Shown here one piece after another: positions 23,330-34,619 of a stretch of DNA of 64,000 nt. Positions within the stretch are counted from its first letter, which is position 1; each line of letters begins with the position of its first letter. The stretch spans positions 1 through 64,000 of the forward strand of contig JBBELK010001252.1 in the NCBI GenBank assembly GCA_037783545.1, written 5' to 3'. The notes under the pieces are model-generated. The model was given only the letters and a program-made list of their open reading frames with translations, was not told the origin of the DNA and ran no database searches. The translations under genes were made by a program, and so were the position numbers. This stretch comes from Henricia sp. BOLD:AAB3569 (taxonomy: Eukaryota > Echinodermata > Asteroidea > Spinulosida > Echinasteridae).

Positions 23330-26300
23330 GTGCGCAATATAGGGAGTTTAGGGCATGCAAAATTTGAAGTTCGTCGGAACATTTTTCGACCTCCAAATTT
23401 TCCGACGTTTGGACCACACTTTGACCAAATTGCCGAGCCAAACTGCGGTGCGTTAACGACAGTCCGAATGACTGAGCATGCGCACAACTCAGGAGTACCC
23501 CAAATAGGTGTGTACAGACAGCCACGGTTTGCGTGAGAGCAGTCAGGAAGCCTCAACCCAGTTTTTTCTAAACTTTGAAGTTTCTCTGCCATTTCCCGGC
23601 GAAAGTCTGTCAATTTTTTATGACAAGTGCGCAATATAGAGAGTTTAGGGCATGCAAAATTTGAAGTTCGTCGGAACATTTTTCGACCTCCAAATTTGCC
23701 GACGTTTGGACCACACTTTGACCAAATTGCCGAGCCAAACTGCGGTGCGTTAACGACAGTCCGAATGACTGAGCATGCGCACAACTCAGGAGTACCCCAA
23801 ATAGGTGTGTACAGACAGCCACGGTTTGCGTGAGAGCAGTCAGGAAGCCTCAACCCAGTTTTTTCTAAACTTTGATATTTCTCTGCCATTTCCCGGCGAA
23901 AGTCTGTCAATTTTTTATGACAAGTGCGCAATATAGAGAGTTTAGGGCATGCAAAATTTGAAGTTCGTCGGAACATTTTTCGACCTCCAAATTTGCCGAC
24001 GTTTGGACCACACTTTGACCAAATTGCCGAGCCAAACTGCGGTGCGTTAACGACAGTCCGAATGACTGAGCATGCGCACAACTCAGGAGTACCCCAAAGA
24101 GGTGTGTACAGACAGCCACGGTTTGCGTGAGAGCAGTCAGGAAGCCTCAACCCAGTTTTTTCTAAACTTTGAAATTTCTCTGCCATTTCCCGGCGAAAGT
24201 CTGTCAATTTTTTATGACAAGTGCGCAATATAGAGAGTTTAGGGCATGCAAAATTTGAAGTTCGTCGGAACATTTTTCGACCTCCAAATTTGCCGACGTT
24301 TGGACCACACTTTGACCAAATTGCCGAGCCAAACTGCGGTGCGTTAACGACAGTCCGAATGACTGAGCATGCGCACAACTCAGGAGTACCCCAAAGAGGT
24401 GTGTACAGACAGCCACGGTTTGCGTGAGAGCAGTCAGGAAGCCTCAACCCAGTTTTTTCTAAACTTTGATATTTCTCTGCCATTTCCAGGCGAAAGTCTG
24501 TCAATTTTTTATGACAAGTGCGCAATATAGAGAGTTTAGGGCATGCAAAATTTGAAGTTCGTCGGAACATTTTTCGACCTCCAAATTTGCCGACGTTTGG
24601 ACCACACTTTGACCAAATTGCCGAGCCAAACTGCGGTGCGTTAACGACAGTCCGAATGACTGAGCATGCGCACAACTGAGGAGTACCCCAAAGAGGTGTG
24701 TACAGACAGCCACGGTTTGCGTGAGAGCAGTCAGGAAGCCTCAACCCAGTTTTTTCTAAACTTTGAAATTTCTCTGCCATTTCCCGGCGAAAGTCTGTCA
24801 ATTTTTTATGACAAGTGCGCAATATAGAGAGTTTAGGGCATGCAAAATTTGAAGTTCGTCGGAACATTTTTCGACCTCCAAATTTTCCGACGTTTGGACC
24901 ACACTTTGACCAAATTGCCGAGCCAAACTGCGGTGCGTTAACGACAGTCCGAATGACTGAGCATGCGCACAACTCAGGAGTACCCCAAATAGGTGTGTAC
25001 AGACAGCCACGGTTTGCGTGAGAGCAGTCAGGAAGCCTCAACCCAGTTTTTTCTAAACTTTGAAGTTTCTCTGCCATTTCCCGGCGAAAGTCTGTCAATT
25101 TTTTATGACAAGTGCGCAATATAGAGAGTTTAGGGCATGCAAAATTTGAAGTTCGTCGGAACATTTTTCGACCTCCAAATTTGCCGACGTTTGGACCACA
25201 CTTTGACCAAATTGCCGAGCCAAACTGCGGTGCGTTAACGACAGTCCGAATGACTGAGCATGCGCACAACTCAGGAGTACCCCAAATAGGTGTGTACAGA
25301 CAGCCACGGTTTGCGTGAGAGCAGTCAGGAAGCCTCAACCCAGTTTTTTCTAAACTTTGATATTTCTCTGCCATTTCCCGGCGAAAGTCTGTCAATTTTT
25401 TATGACAAGTGCGCAATATAGAGAGTTTAGGGCATGCAAAATTTGAAGTTCGTCGGAACATTTTTCGACCTCCAAATTTGCCGACGTTTGGACCACACTT
25501 TGACCAAATTGCCGAGCCAAACTGCGGTGCGTTAACGACAGTCCGAATGACTGAGCATGCGCACAACTCAGGAGTACCCCAAAGAGGTGTGTACAGACAG
25601 CCACGGTTTGCGTGAGAGCAGTCAGGAAGCCTCAACCCAGTTTTTTCTAAACTTTGAAATTTCTCTGCCATTTCCCGGCGAAAGTCTGTCAATTTTTTAT
25701 GACAAGTGCGCAATATAGAGAGTTTAGGGCATGCAAAATTTGAAGTTCGTCGGAACATTTTTCGACCTCCAAATTTGCCGACGTTTGGACCACACTTTGA
25801 CCAAATTGCCGAGCCAAACTGCGGTGCGTTAACGACAGTCCGAATGACTGAGCATGCGCACAACTCAGGAGTACCCCAAAGAGGTGTGTACAGACAGCCA
25901 CGGTTTGCGTGAGAGCAGTCAGGAAGCCTCAACCCAGTTTTTTCTAAACTTTGATATTTCTCTGCCATTTCCAGGCGAAAGTCTGTCAATTTTTTATGAC
26001 AAGTGCGCAATATAGAGAGTTTAGGGCATGCAAAATTTGAAGTTCGTCGGAACATTTTTCGACCTCCAAATTTGCCGACGTTTGGACCACACTTTGACCA
26101 AATTGCCGAGCCAAACTGCGGTGCGTTAACGACAGTCCGAATGACTGAGCATGCGCACAACTGAGGAGTACCCCAAAGAGGTGTGTACAGACAGCCACGG
26201 TTTGCGTGAGAGCAGTCAGGAAGCCTCAACCCAGTTTTTTCTAAACTTTGAAATTTCTCTGCCATTTCCCGGCGAAAGTCTGTCAATTTTTTATGACAAG

Positions 26301-27189
26301 TGCGCAATATAGAGAGTTTAGGGCATGCAAAATTTGAAGTTCGTCGGAACATTTTTCGACCTCCAAATTTTCCGACGTTTGGACCACACTTTGACCAAAT
26401 TGCCGAGCCAAACTGCGGTGCGTTAACGACAGTCCGAATGACTGAGCATGCGCACAACTCAGGAGTACCCCAAATAGGTGTGTACAGACAGCCACGGTTT
26501 GCGTGAGAGCAGTCAGGAAGCCTCAACCCAGTTTTTTCTAAACTTTGAAGTTTCTCTGCCATTTCCCGGCGAAAGTCTGTCAATTTTTATGACAAGTGCG
26601 CAATATAGAGAGTTTAGGGCATGCAAAATTTGAAGTTCGTCGGAACATTTTTCGACCTCCAAATTTGCCGACGTTTGGACCACACTTTGACCAAATTGCC
26701 GAGCCAAACTGCGGTGCGTTAACGACAGTCCGAATGACTGAGCATGCGCACAACTCAGGAGTACCCCAAATAGGTGTGTACAGACAGCCACGGTTTGCGT
26801 GAGAGCAGTCAGGAAGCCTCAACCCAGTTTTTTCTAAACTTTGATATTTCTCTGCCATTTCCCGGCGAAAGTCTGTCAATTTTTTATGACAAGTGCGCAA
26901 TATAGAGAGTTTAGGGCATGCAAAATTTGAAGTTCGTCGGAACATTTTTCGACCTCCAAATTTGCCGACGTTTGGACCACACTTTGACCAAATTGCCGAG
27001 CCAAACTGCGGTGCGTTAACGACAGTCCGAATGACTGAGCATGCGCACAACTCAGGAGTACCCCAAAGAGGTGTGTACAGACAGCCACGGTTTGCGTGAG
27101 AGCAGTCAGGAAGCCTCAACCCAGTTTTTTCTAAACTTTGAAATTTCTCTGCCATTTCCCGGCGAAAGTCTGTCAATTTTTTATGACAA
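23330..27189 (+). repeat. Five-monomer higher-order repeat (1485 bp), about 2.6 copies
   Basis: Monomers starting at 23330, 24815 and 26300 are exactly 1485 bp (5 x 297) apart and head the same series. The series is: (1) TTTTCCGACG with AAATAGG and GAAGTTTC; (2) AAATAGG with GATATTTC; (3) AAAGAGG with GAAATTTC; (4) AAAGAGG with GATATTTC and CCAGGCG; (5) ACTGAGGAG with GAAATTTC. The third copy stops after its third monomer. The first head monomer has a private ATAGGGAG change, also seen at 13533 in the other large block. Confidence 0.9.
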
Positions 27190-29570
27190 GTGCGCAATAT
27201 AGAGAGTTTAGGGCATGCAAAATTTGAAGTTCGTCGGAACATTTTTCGACCTCCAAATTTGCCGACGTTTGGACCACACTTTGACCAAATTGCCGAGCCA
27301 AACTGCGGTGCGTTAACGACAGTCCGAATGACTGAGCATGCGCACAACTCAGGAGTACCCCAAAGAGGTGTGTACAGACAGCCACGGTTTGCGTGAGAGC
27401 AGTCAGGAAGCCTCAACCCAGTTTTTTCTAAACTTTGAAATTTCTCTGCCATTTCCCGGCGAAAGTCTGTCAATTTTTTATGACAAGTGCGCAATATAGA
27501 GAGTTTAGGGCATGCAAAATTTGAAGTTCGTCGGAACATTTTTCGACCTCCAAATTTGCCGACGTTTGGACCACACTTTGACCAAATTGCCGAGCCAAAC
27601 TGCGGTGCGTTAACGACAGTCCGAATGACTGAGCATGCGCACAACTCAGGAGTACCCCAAAGAGGTGTGTGCAGACAGCCACGGTTTGCGTGAGAGCAGT
27701 CAGGAAGCCTCAACCCAGTTTTTTCTAAACTTTGAAATTTCTCTGCCATTTCCCGGCGAAAGTCTGTCAATTTTTTATGACAAGTGCGCAATATAGAGAG
27801 TTTAGGGCATGCAAAATTTGAAGTTCGTCGGAACATTTTTCGACCTCCAAATTTGCCGACGTTTGGACCACACTTTGACCAAATTGCCGAGCCAAACTGC
27901 GGTGCGTTAACGACAGTCCGAATGACTGAGCATGCGCACAACTCAGGAGTACCCCAAAGAGGTGTGTACAGACAGCCACGGTTTGCGTGAGAGCAGTCAG
28001 GAAGCCTCAACCCAGTTTTTTCTAAACTTTGAAATTTCTCTGCCATTTCCCGGCGAAAGTCTGTCAATTTTTTATGACAAGTGCGCAATATAGAGAGTTT
28101 AGGGCATGCAAAATTTGAAGTTCGTCGGAACATTTTTCGACCTCCAAATTTGCCGACGTTTGGACCACACTTTGACCAAATTGCCGAGCCAAACTGCGGT
28201 GCGTTAACGACAGTCCGAATGACTGAGCATGCGCACAACTCAGGAGTACCCCAAAGAGGTGTGTACAGACAGCCACGGTTTGCGTGAGAGCAGTCAGGAA
28301 GCCTCAACCCAGTTTTTTCTAAACTTTGAAATTTCTCTGCCATTTCCCGGCGAAAGTCTGTCAATTTTTTATGACAAGTGCGCAATATAGAGAGTTTAGG
28401 GCATGCAAAATTTGAAGTTCGTCGGAACATTTTTCGACCTCCAAATTTGCCGACGTTTGGACCACACTTTGACCAAATTGCCGAGCCAAACTGCGGTGCG
28501 TTAACGACAGTCCGAATGACTGAGCATGCGCACAACTCAGGAGTACCCCAAAGAGGTGTGTGCAGACAGCCACGGTTTGCGTGAGAGCAGTCAGGAAGCC
28601 TCAACCCAGTTTTTTCTAAACTTTGAAATTTCTCTGCCATTTCCCGGCGAAAGTCTGTCAATTTTTTATGACAAGTGCGCAATATAGAGAGTTTAGGGCA
28701 TGCAAAATTTGAAGTTCGTCGGAACATTTTTCGACCTCCAAATTTTCCGACGTTTGGACCACACTTTGACCAAATTGCCGAGCCAAACTGCGGTGCGTTA
28801 ACGACAGTCCGAATGACTGAGCATGTGCACAACTCAGGAGTACCCCAAAGAGGTGTGTACAGACAGCCACGGTTTGCGTGAGAGCAGTCAGGAAGCCTCA
28901 ACCCAGTTTTTTCTAAACTTTGAAATTTCTCTGCCATTTCCCGGCGAAAGTCTGTCAATTTTTTTATGACAAGTGCGCAATATAGAGAGTTTAGGGCACG
29001 CAAAATTTGAAGTTCGTCGGAACATTTTTCGACCTACAAATTTGCCGACGTTTGGACCACACTTTGACCAAATTGCCGAGCCAAACTGCGGTGCGTTAAC
29101 GACAGTCCGAATGACTGAGCATGCGCACAACTCAGGAGTACCCCAAAGAGGTGTGTACAGACAGCCACGGTTTGCGTGAGAGCAGTCAGGAAGCCTCAAC
29201 CCAGTTTTTTCTAAACTTTGAAATTTCTCTGCCATTTCCCGGCGAAAGTCTGTCAATTTTTTATGACAAGTGCGCAATATAGAGAGTTTAGGGCATGCAA
29301 AATTTGAAGTTCGTCGGAACATTTTTCGACCTCCAAATTTGCCGACGTTTGGACCACACTTTGACCAAATTGCCGAGCAAAACTGCGGTGCGTTAACGAC
29401 AGTCCGAATGACTGAGCATGCGCACAACTCAGGAGTACCCCAAAGAGGTGTGTACAGACAGCCACGGTTTGCGTGAGAGCAGTCAGGAAGCCTCAACCCA
29501 GTTTTTTCTAAACTTTGAAATTTCTCTGCCATTTCCCGGCGAAAGTCTGTCAATTTTGTATGACAAGTGC

Positions 29571-29585
29571 GCAATATAGAGAGTT
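29571..29585 (+). repeat. Target-site duplication, left of SINE 2
   Basis: This is the same 15-bp sequence, GCAATATAGAGAGTT, in the same place relative to the element as at SINE 1. It shows both copies descend from one insertion. Confidence 0.93.
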
Positions 29586-29606
29586 GTTGTTGTTGTTGTA
29601 TATTTT

Positions 29607-29641
29607 ATGGCATCTTCGGCAACTAAGGCCCTTTATGCCAT
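29607..29641 (-). other. 3' hairpin of SINE 2
   Basis: It has the same ATGGCAT / ATGCCAT 7-bp arms and 21-nt loop as SINE 1, near the 3' end of the element. Confidence 0.55.
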
Positions 29642-29801
29642 CAACTATACGGTTTTAGCTAACTATACTATATTATCAACTTGAGATGACGAAGAAGGAG
29701 TTACAGTTTTAGAAGTGGGAGGAAAACCCCCAGAGAAATGCCCCAGGGGAAAACCCACGCGGTCAAGCAGGGACTGCAAACCCAATCCACATACACGCCC
29801 C

Positions 29802-29812
29802 GGATTCGAACC
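29802..29812 (-). promoter_or_regulatory. Pol III B box of SINE 2
   Basis: Minus-strand GGTTCGAATCC, a full consensus match, is at the same offset as in SINE 1. Confidence 0.88.
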
Positions 29813-29844
29813 CGGGACCCCAGAGGTGAAAGGCGAGGAAAGAA

Positions 29845-29855
29845 CCCGTACGCCA
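29845..29855 (-). promoter_or_regulatory. Probable Pol III A box of SINE 2
   Basis: Minus-strand TGGCGTACGGG, one base short of the consensus length, lies 32 bp before the B box, as in SINE 1. Confidence 0.6.
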
Positions 29856-29868
29856 ACCCGACCGCCCC

Positions 29869-29883
29869 GCAATATAGAGAGTT
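29869..29883 (+). repeat. Target-site duplication, right of SINE 2
   Basis: This exact 15-bp match to 29571-29585 adjoins the SINE head, after which the interrupted monomer resumes. Confidence 0.93.
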
Positions 29884-30797
29884 TAGGGCATGCAAAATTT
29901 GAAGTTCGTCGGAACATTTTTCGACCTCCAAATTTGCCGACGTTTGGACCACACTTTGACCAAATTGCCGAGCAAAACTGCGGTGCGTTAACGACAGTCC
30001 GAATGACTGAGCATGCGCACAACTCAGGAGTACCCCAAAGAGGTGTGTACAGACAGCCACGGTTTGCGTGAGAGCAGTCAGGAAGCCTCAACCCAGTTTT
30101 TTCTAAACTTTGAAATTTCTCTGCCATTTCCCGGCGAAAGTCTGTCAATTTTTTATGACAAGTGCGCAATATAGAGAGTTTAGGGCATGCAAAATTTGAA
30201 GTTCGTCGGAACATTTTTCGACCTCCAAATTTGCCGACGTTTGGACCACACTTTGACCAAATTGCCGAGCCAAACTGCGGTGCGTTAACGACAGTCCGAA
30301 TGACTGAGCATGCGCACAACTCAGGAGTACCCCAAAGAGGTGTGTACAGACAGCCACGGTTTGCGTGAGAGCAGTCAGGAAGCCTCAACCCAGTTTTTTC
30401 TAAACTTTGAAATTTCTCTGCCATTTCCCGGCGAAAGTCTGTCAATTTTTGTATGACAAGTGCGCAATATAGAGAGTTTAGGGCATGCAAAATTTGAAGT
30501 TCGTCGGAACATTTTTCGACCTCCAAATTTGCCGACGTTTGGACCACACTTTGACCAAATTGCCGAGCCAAACTGCGGTGCGTTAACGACAGTCCGAATG
30601 ACTGAGCATGCGCACAACTCAGGAGTACCCCAAAGAGGTGTGTACAGACAGCCACGGTTTGCGTGAGAGCAGTCAGGAAGCCTCAACCCAGTTTTTTCTA
30701 AACTTTGAAATTTCTCTGCCATTTCCCGGCGAAAGTCTGTCAATTTTTGTATGACAAGTGCGCAATATAGAGAGTTTAGGGCATGCAAAATTTGAAG

Positions 30798-30807
30798 TTC
30801 GTTGGAA
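30798..30807 (+). other. Exact match to first ten core bases of the CENP-B box
   Basis: The monomer starting at 30758 reads TTCGTTGGAA here, where most monomers read TTCGTCGGAA. This equals the left part of the mammalian CENP-B box (YTTCGTTGGAARCGGGA). The right part, CGGG, which is needed for binding, is absent; ACATTTTTCG follows. The same change is at 31690-31699. It is recorded as a sequence resemblance only. Confidence 0.35.
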
Positions 30808-32837
30808 CATTTTTCGACCTCCAAATTTGCCGACGTTTGGACCACACTTTGACCAAATTGCCGAGCCAAACTGCGGTGCGTTAACGACAGTCCGAATGAC
30901 TGAGCATGCGCACAACTCAGGAGTACCCCAAAGAGGTGTGTACAGACAGCCACGGTTTGCGTGAGAGCAGTCAGGAAGCCTCAACCCAGTTTTTTCTAAA
31001 CTTTGAAATTTCTCTGCCATTTCCCGGCGAAAGTCTGTCATTTTTTTATGACAAGTGCGCAATATAGAGAGTTTAGGGCATGCAAAATTTGAAGTTCGTC
31101 GGAACATTTTTCGACCTCCAAATTTGCCGACGTTTGGACCACACTTTGACCAAATTGCCGAGCCAAACTGCGGTGCGTTAACGACAGTCCGAATGACTGA
31201 GCATGCGCACAACTCAGGAGTACCCCAAAGAGGTGTGTACAGACAGCCACGGTTTGCGTGAGAGCAGTCAGGAAGCCTCAACCCAGTTTTTTCTAAACTT
31301 TGAAATTTCTCTGCCATTTCCCGGCGAAAGTCTGTCAATTTTTTATGACAAGTGCGCAATATAGAGAGTTTAGGGCATGCAAAATTTGAAGTTCGTCGGA
31401 ACATTTTTCGACCTCCAAATTTGCCGACGTTTGGACCACACTTTGACCAAATTACCGAGCCAAACTGCGGTGCGTTAACGACAGTCCGAATGACTGAGCA
31501 TACGCACAACTCAGGAGTACCCCAAAGAGGTGTGTACAGACAGCCACGGTTTGCGTGAGAGCAGTCAGGAAGCCTCAACCCAGTTTTTTCTAAACTTTGA
31601 AATTTCTCTGCCATTTCCCGGCGAAAGTCTGTCAATTTTTTTATGACAAGTGCGCAATATAGAGAGTTTAGGGCATGCAAAATTTGAAGTTCGTTGGAAC
31701 ATTTTTCGACCTCCAAATTTGCCGACGTTTGGACCACACTTTGACCAAATTGCCGAGCCAAACTGCGGTGCGTTAACGACAGTCCGAATGACTGAGCATG
31801 CGCACAACTCAGGAGTACCCCAAAGAGGTGTTTACAGACAGCCACGGTTTGCGTGAGAGCAGTCAGGAAGCCTCAACCCAGTTTTTTCTAAACTTTGAAA
31901 TTTCTCTGCCATTTCCCGGCGAAAGTCTGTCAATTTTTTATGACAAGTGCGCAATATAGAGAGTTTAGGGCATGCAAAATTTGAAGTTCGTCGGAACATT
32001 TTTCGAACTCCAAATTTGCCGACGTTTGGACCACACTTTGACCAAATTGCCGAGCCAAACTGCGGTGCGTTAACGACAGTCCGAATGACTGAGCATGCGC
32101 ACAATTCAGGAGTACCCCACAGAGGTGTGTACAGACAGCCACGGTTTGCGTGAGAGCAGTCAGGAAGCCTCAACCCAGTTTTTTCTAAACTTTGAAATTT
32201 CTCTGCCATTTCCCGGCGAAAGTCTGTCAATTTTTTATGACAAGTGCGCAATATAGAGAGTTTAGGGCATGCAAAATTTGAAGTTCGTCGGAACATTTTT
32301 CGACCTCCAAATTTGCCGACGTTTGGACCACACTTTGACCAAATTGCCGAGCCAAACTGCGGTGCGTTAACGACAGTCCGAATGACTGAGTATGCGCACA
32401 ACTCAGGAGTACCCCAAAGAGGTGTGTACAGACAGCCACGGTTTGCGTGAGAGCAGTCAGGAAGCCTCAACCCAGTTTTTTCTAAACTTTGAAATTTCTC
32501 TGCCATTTCCCGGCGAAAGTCTGTCAATTTTTTATGACAAGTGCGCAATATAGAGAGTTTAGGGCATGCACAATTTGAAGTTCGTCGGAACATTTTTCGA
32601 CCTCCAAATTTGCCGACGTTTGGACCACACTTTGACCAAATTGCCGAGCCAAACTGCGGTGCGTTAACGACGGTCCGAATGACTGAGCATGCGCACAACT
32701 CAGGAGTACCCCAAAGAGGTGTGTACAGACAGCCACGGTTTGCGTGAGAGCAGTCAGGAAGCCTCAACCCAGTTTTTTCTAAACTTTGAAATTTCTCTGC
32801 CATTTCCCGGCGAAAGTCTGTCAACTTTTTATGACAA

Positions 32838-34619
32838 GTGCGCAATATAGAGAGTTTAGGAAATGCAAAATTTGAAGTTCGTCGGAACATTTTTCGACCT
32901 CCAAATTTGCCGACGTTTGGACCACACTTTGACCAAATTGCCGAGCCAAACTGCGGTGCGTTAACGACAGTCCGAATGACTGAGTATGCGCACAACTGAG
33001 GAGTACCCCAAAGAGGTGTGTACAGACAGCCACGGTTTGCGTGAGAGCAGTCAGGAAGCCTCAACCCAGTTTTTTCTAAACTTTGAAATTTCTCTGCCAT
33101 TTCCCGGCGAAAGTCTGTCAATTTTTTATGACAAGTGCGCAATATAGAGAGTTTAGGGCATGCACAATTTGAAGTTCGTCGGAACATTTTTCGACCTCCA
33201 AATTTGCCGACGTTTGGACCACACTTTGACCAAATTGCCGAGCCAAACTGCGGTGCGTTAACGACAGTCCGAATGACTGAGCATGCGCACAACTCAGGAG
33301 TACCCCAAAGAGGTGTGTACAGACAGCCACGGTTTGCGTGAGAGCAGTCAGGAAGCCTCAACCCAGTTTTTTCTAAACTTTGAAATTTCTCTGCCATTTC
33401 CCGGCGAAAGTCTGTCAATTTTTTATGACAAGTGCGCAATATAGAGAGTTTAGGGCATGCAAAATTTGAAGTTCGTCGGAACATTTTTCGACCTCCAAAT
33501 TTGCCGACGTTTGGACCACACTTTCACCAAATTGCCGAGCCAAACTGCGGTGCGTTAACGACAGTCCGAATGACTGAGCATGCGCACAACTCAGGAGTAC
33601 CCCAAAGAGGTGTGTACAGACAGCCACGGTTTGCGTGAGAGCAGTCAGGAAGCCTCAACCCAGTTTTTTCTAAACTTTGAAATTTCTCTGCCATTTCCCG
33701 GCGAAAGTCTGTCAACTTTTTATGACAAGTGCGCAATATAGAGAGTTTAGGAAATGCAAAATTTGAAGTTCGTCGGAACATTTTTCGACCTCCAAATTTG
33801 CCGACGTTTGGACCACACTTTGACCAAATTGCCGAGCCAAACTGCGGTGCGTTAACGACAGTCCGAATGACTGAGTATGCGCACAACTGAGGAGTACCCC
33901 AAAGAGGTGTGTACAGACAGCCACGGTTTGCGTGAGAGCAGTCAGGAAGCCTCAACCCAGTTTTTTCTAAACTTTGAAATTTCTCTGCCATTTCCCGGCG
34001 AAAGTCTGTCAATTTTTTATGACAAGTGCGCAATATAGAGAGTTTAGGGCATGCACAATTTGAAGTTCGTCGGAACATTTTTCGACCTCCAAATTTGCCG
34101 ACGTTTGGACCACACTTTGACCAAATTGCCGAGCCAAACTGCGGTGCGTTAACGACAGTCCGAATGACTGAGCATGCGCACAACTCAGGAGTACCCCAAA
34201 GAGGTGTGTACAGACAGCCACGGTTTGCGTGAGAGCAGTCAGGAAGCCTCAACCCAGTTTTTTCTAAACTTTGAAATTTCTCTGCCATTTCCCGGCGAAA
34301 GTCTGTCAATTTTTTATGACAAGTGCGCAATATAGAGAGTTTAGGGCATGCAAAATTTGAAGTTCGTCGGAACATTTTTCGACCTCCAAATTTGCCGACG
34401 TTTGGACCACACTTTCACCAAATTGCCGAGCCAAACTGCGGTGCGTTAACGACAGTCCGAATGACTGAGCATGCGCACAACTCAGGAGTACCCCAAAGAG
34501 GTGTGTACAGACAGCCACGGTTTGCGTGAGAGCAGTCAGGAAGCCTCAACCCAGTTTTTTCTAAACTTTGAAATTTCTCTGCCATTTCCCGGCGAAAGTC
34601 TGTCAATTTTTTATGACAA
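32838..34619 (+). repeat. Three-monomer unit (891 bp) in two tandem copies
   Basis: Copies start at 32838 and 33729. Both carry the same series. The first monomer is preceded by TCAACTTTTTATG and has TTTAGGAAATGC, GAGTATGCGC and ACTGAGGAG. The second has GCATGCACAATTTG. The third has CTTTCACCAAATTG. Sharing this many rare changes at exact 891-bp spacing means a recent tandem duplication of three monomers. Confidence 0.88.

Larger units (their letters stand above)
29586..29868 (-). mobile_element. tRNA-derived SINE, copy 2 (283 bp, reverse orientation)
   Basis: Reading the two elements side by side I find no difference from the copy at 19782-20064, which lies exactly 9804 bp to the left. The same A box, B box, body, hairpin, tail, orientation, insertion point and target-site duplication are present. 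It is therefore a passenger of the large block duplication and not an independent insertion. The preceding monomers share rare variants with those before SINE 1 (AGGGCACGCAAAA, GACCTACAAATTTG, GAGCAAAACTG, TTTTGTATGAC), which supports this. Confidence 0.92.
22142..30757 (+). repeat. Large higher-order block, copy B (~8.6 kb)
   Basis: This is the second copy of the block at 12348-20953, offset by 9804 bp at the SINE end (33 x 297 + 3). It contains an identical SINE and the same run of marker variants. Compared with copy A it has one extra monomer between the two monomers carrying GTGTGTGCAGAC (27487 and 28378 here; 17980 and 18574 in A). It has one fewer monomer in the part corresponding to 15017-15900 of copy A. 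The five-monomer sub-repeat is also cleaner here than in copy A. Confidence 0.85.

Noticed and set aside
20869-26583. A 1904-residue repeat protein on the minus strand
   Set aside because: The frame is open only because the monomer is 99 codons with no stop in that frame. Other frames on both strands also give stop-free stretches, there is no distinct start or end, and one-base indels break it freely.
12348-30757. The 9.8-kb repeat as a pure assembly duplication
   Set aside because: The copies differ by a monomer gain, a monomer loss and several substitutions, including the SINE flank, which a simple duplicated contig would not show. Raw reads would still be needed to be certain.
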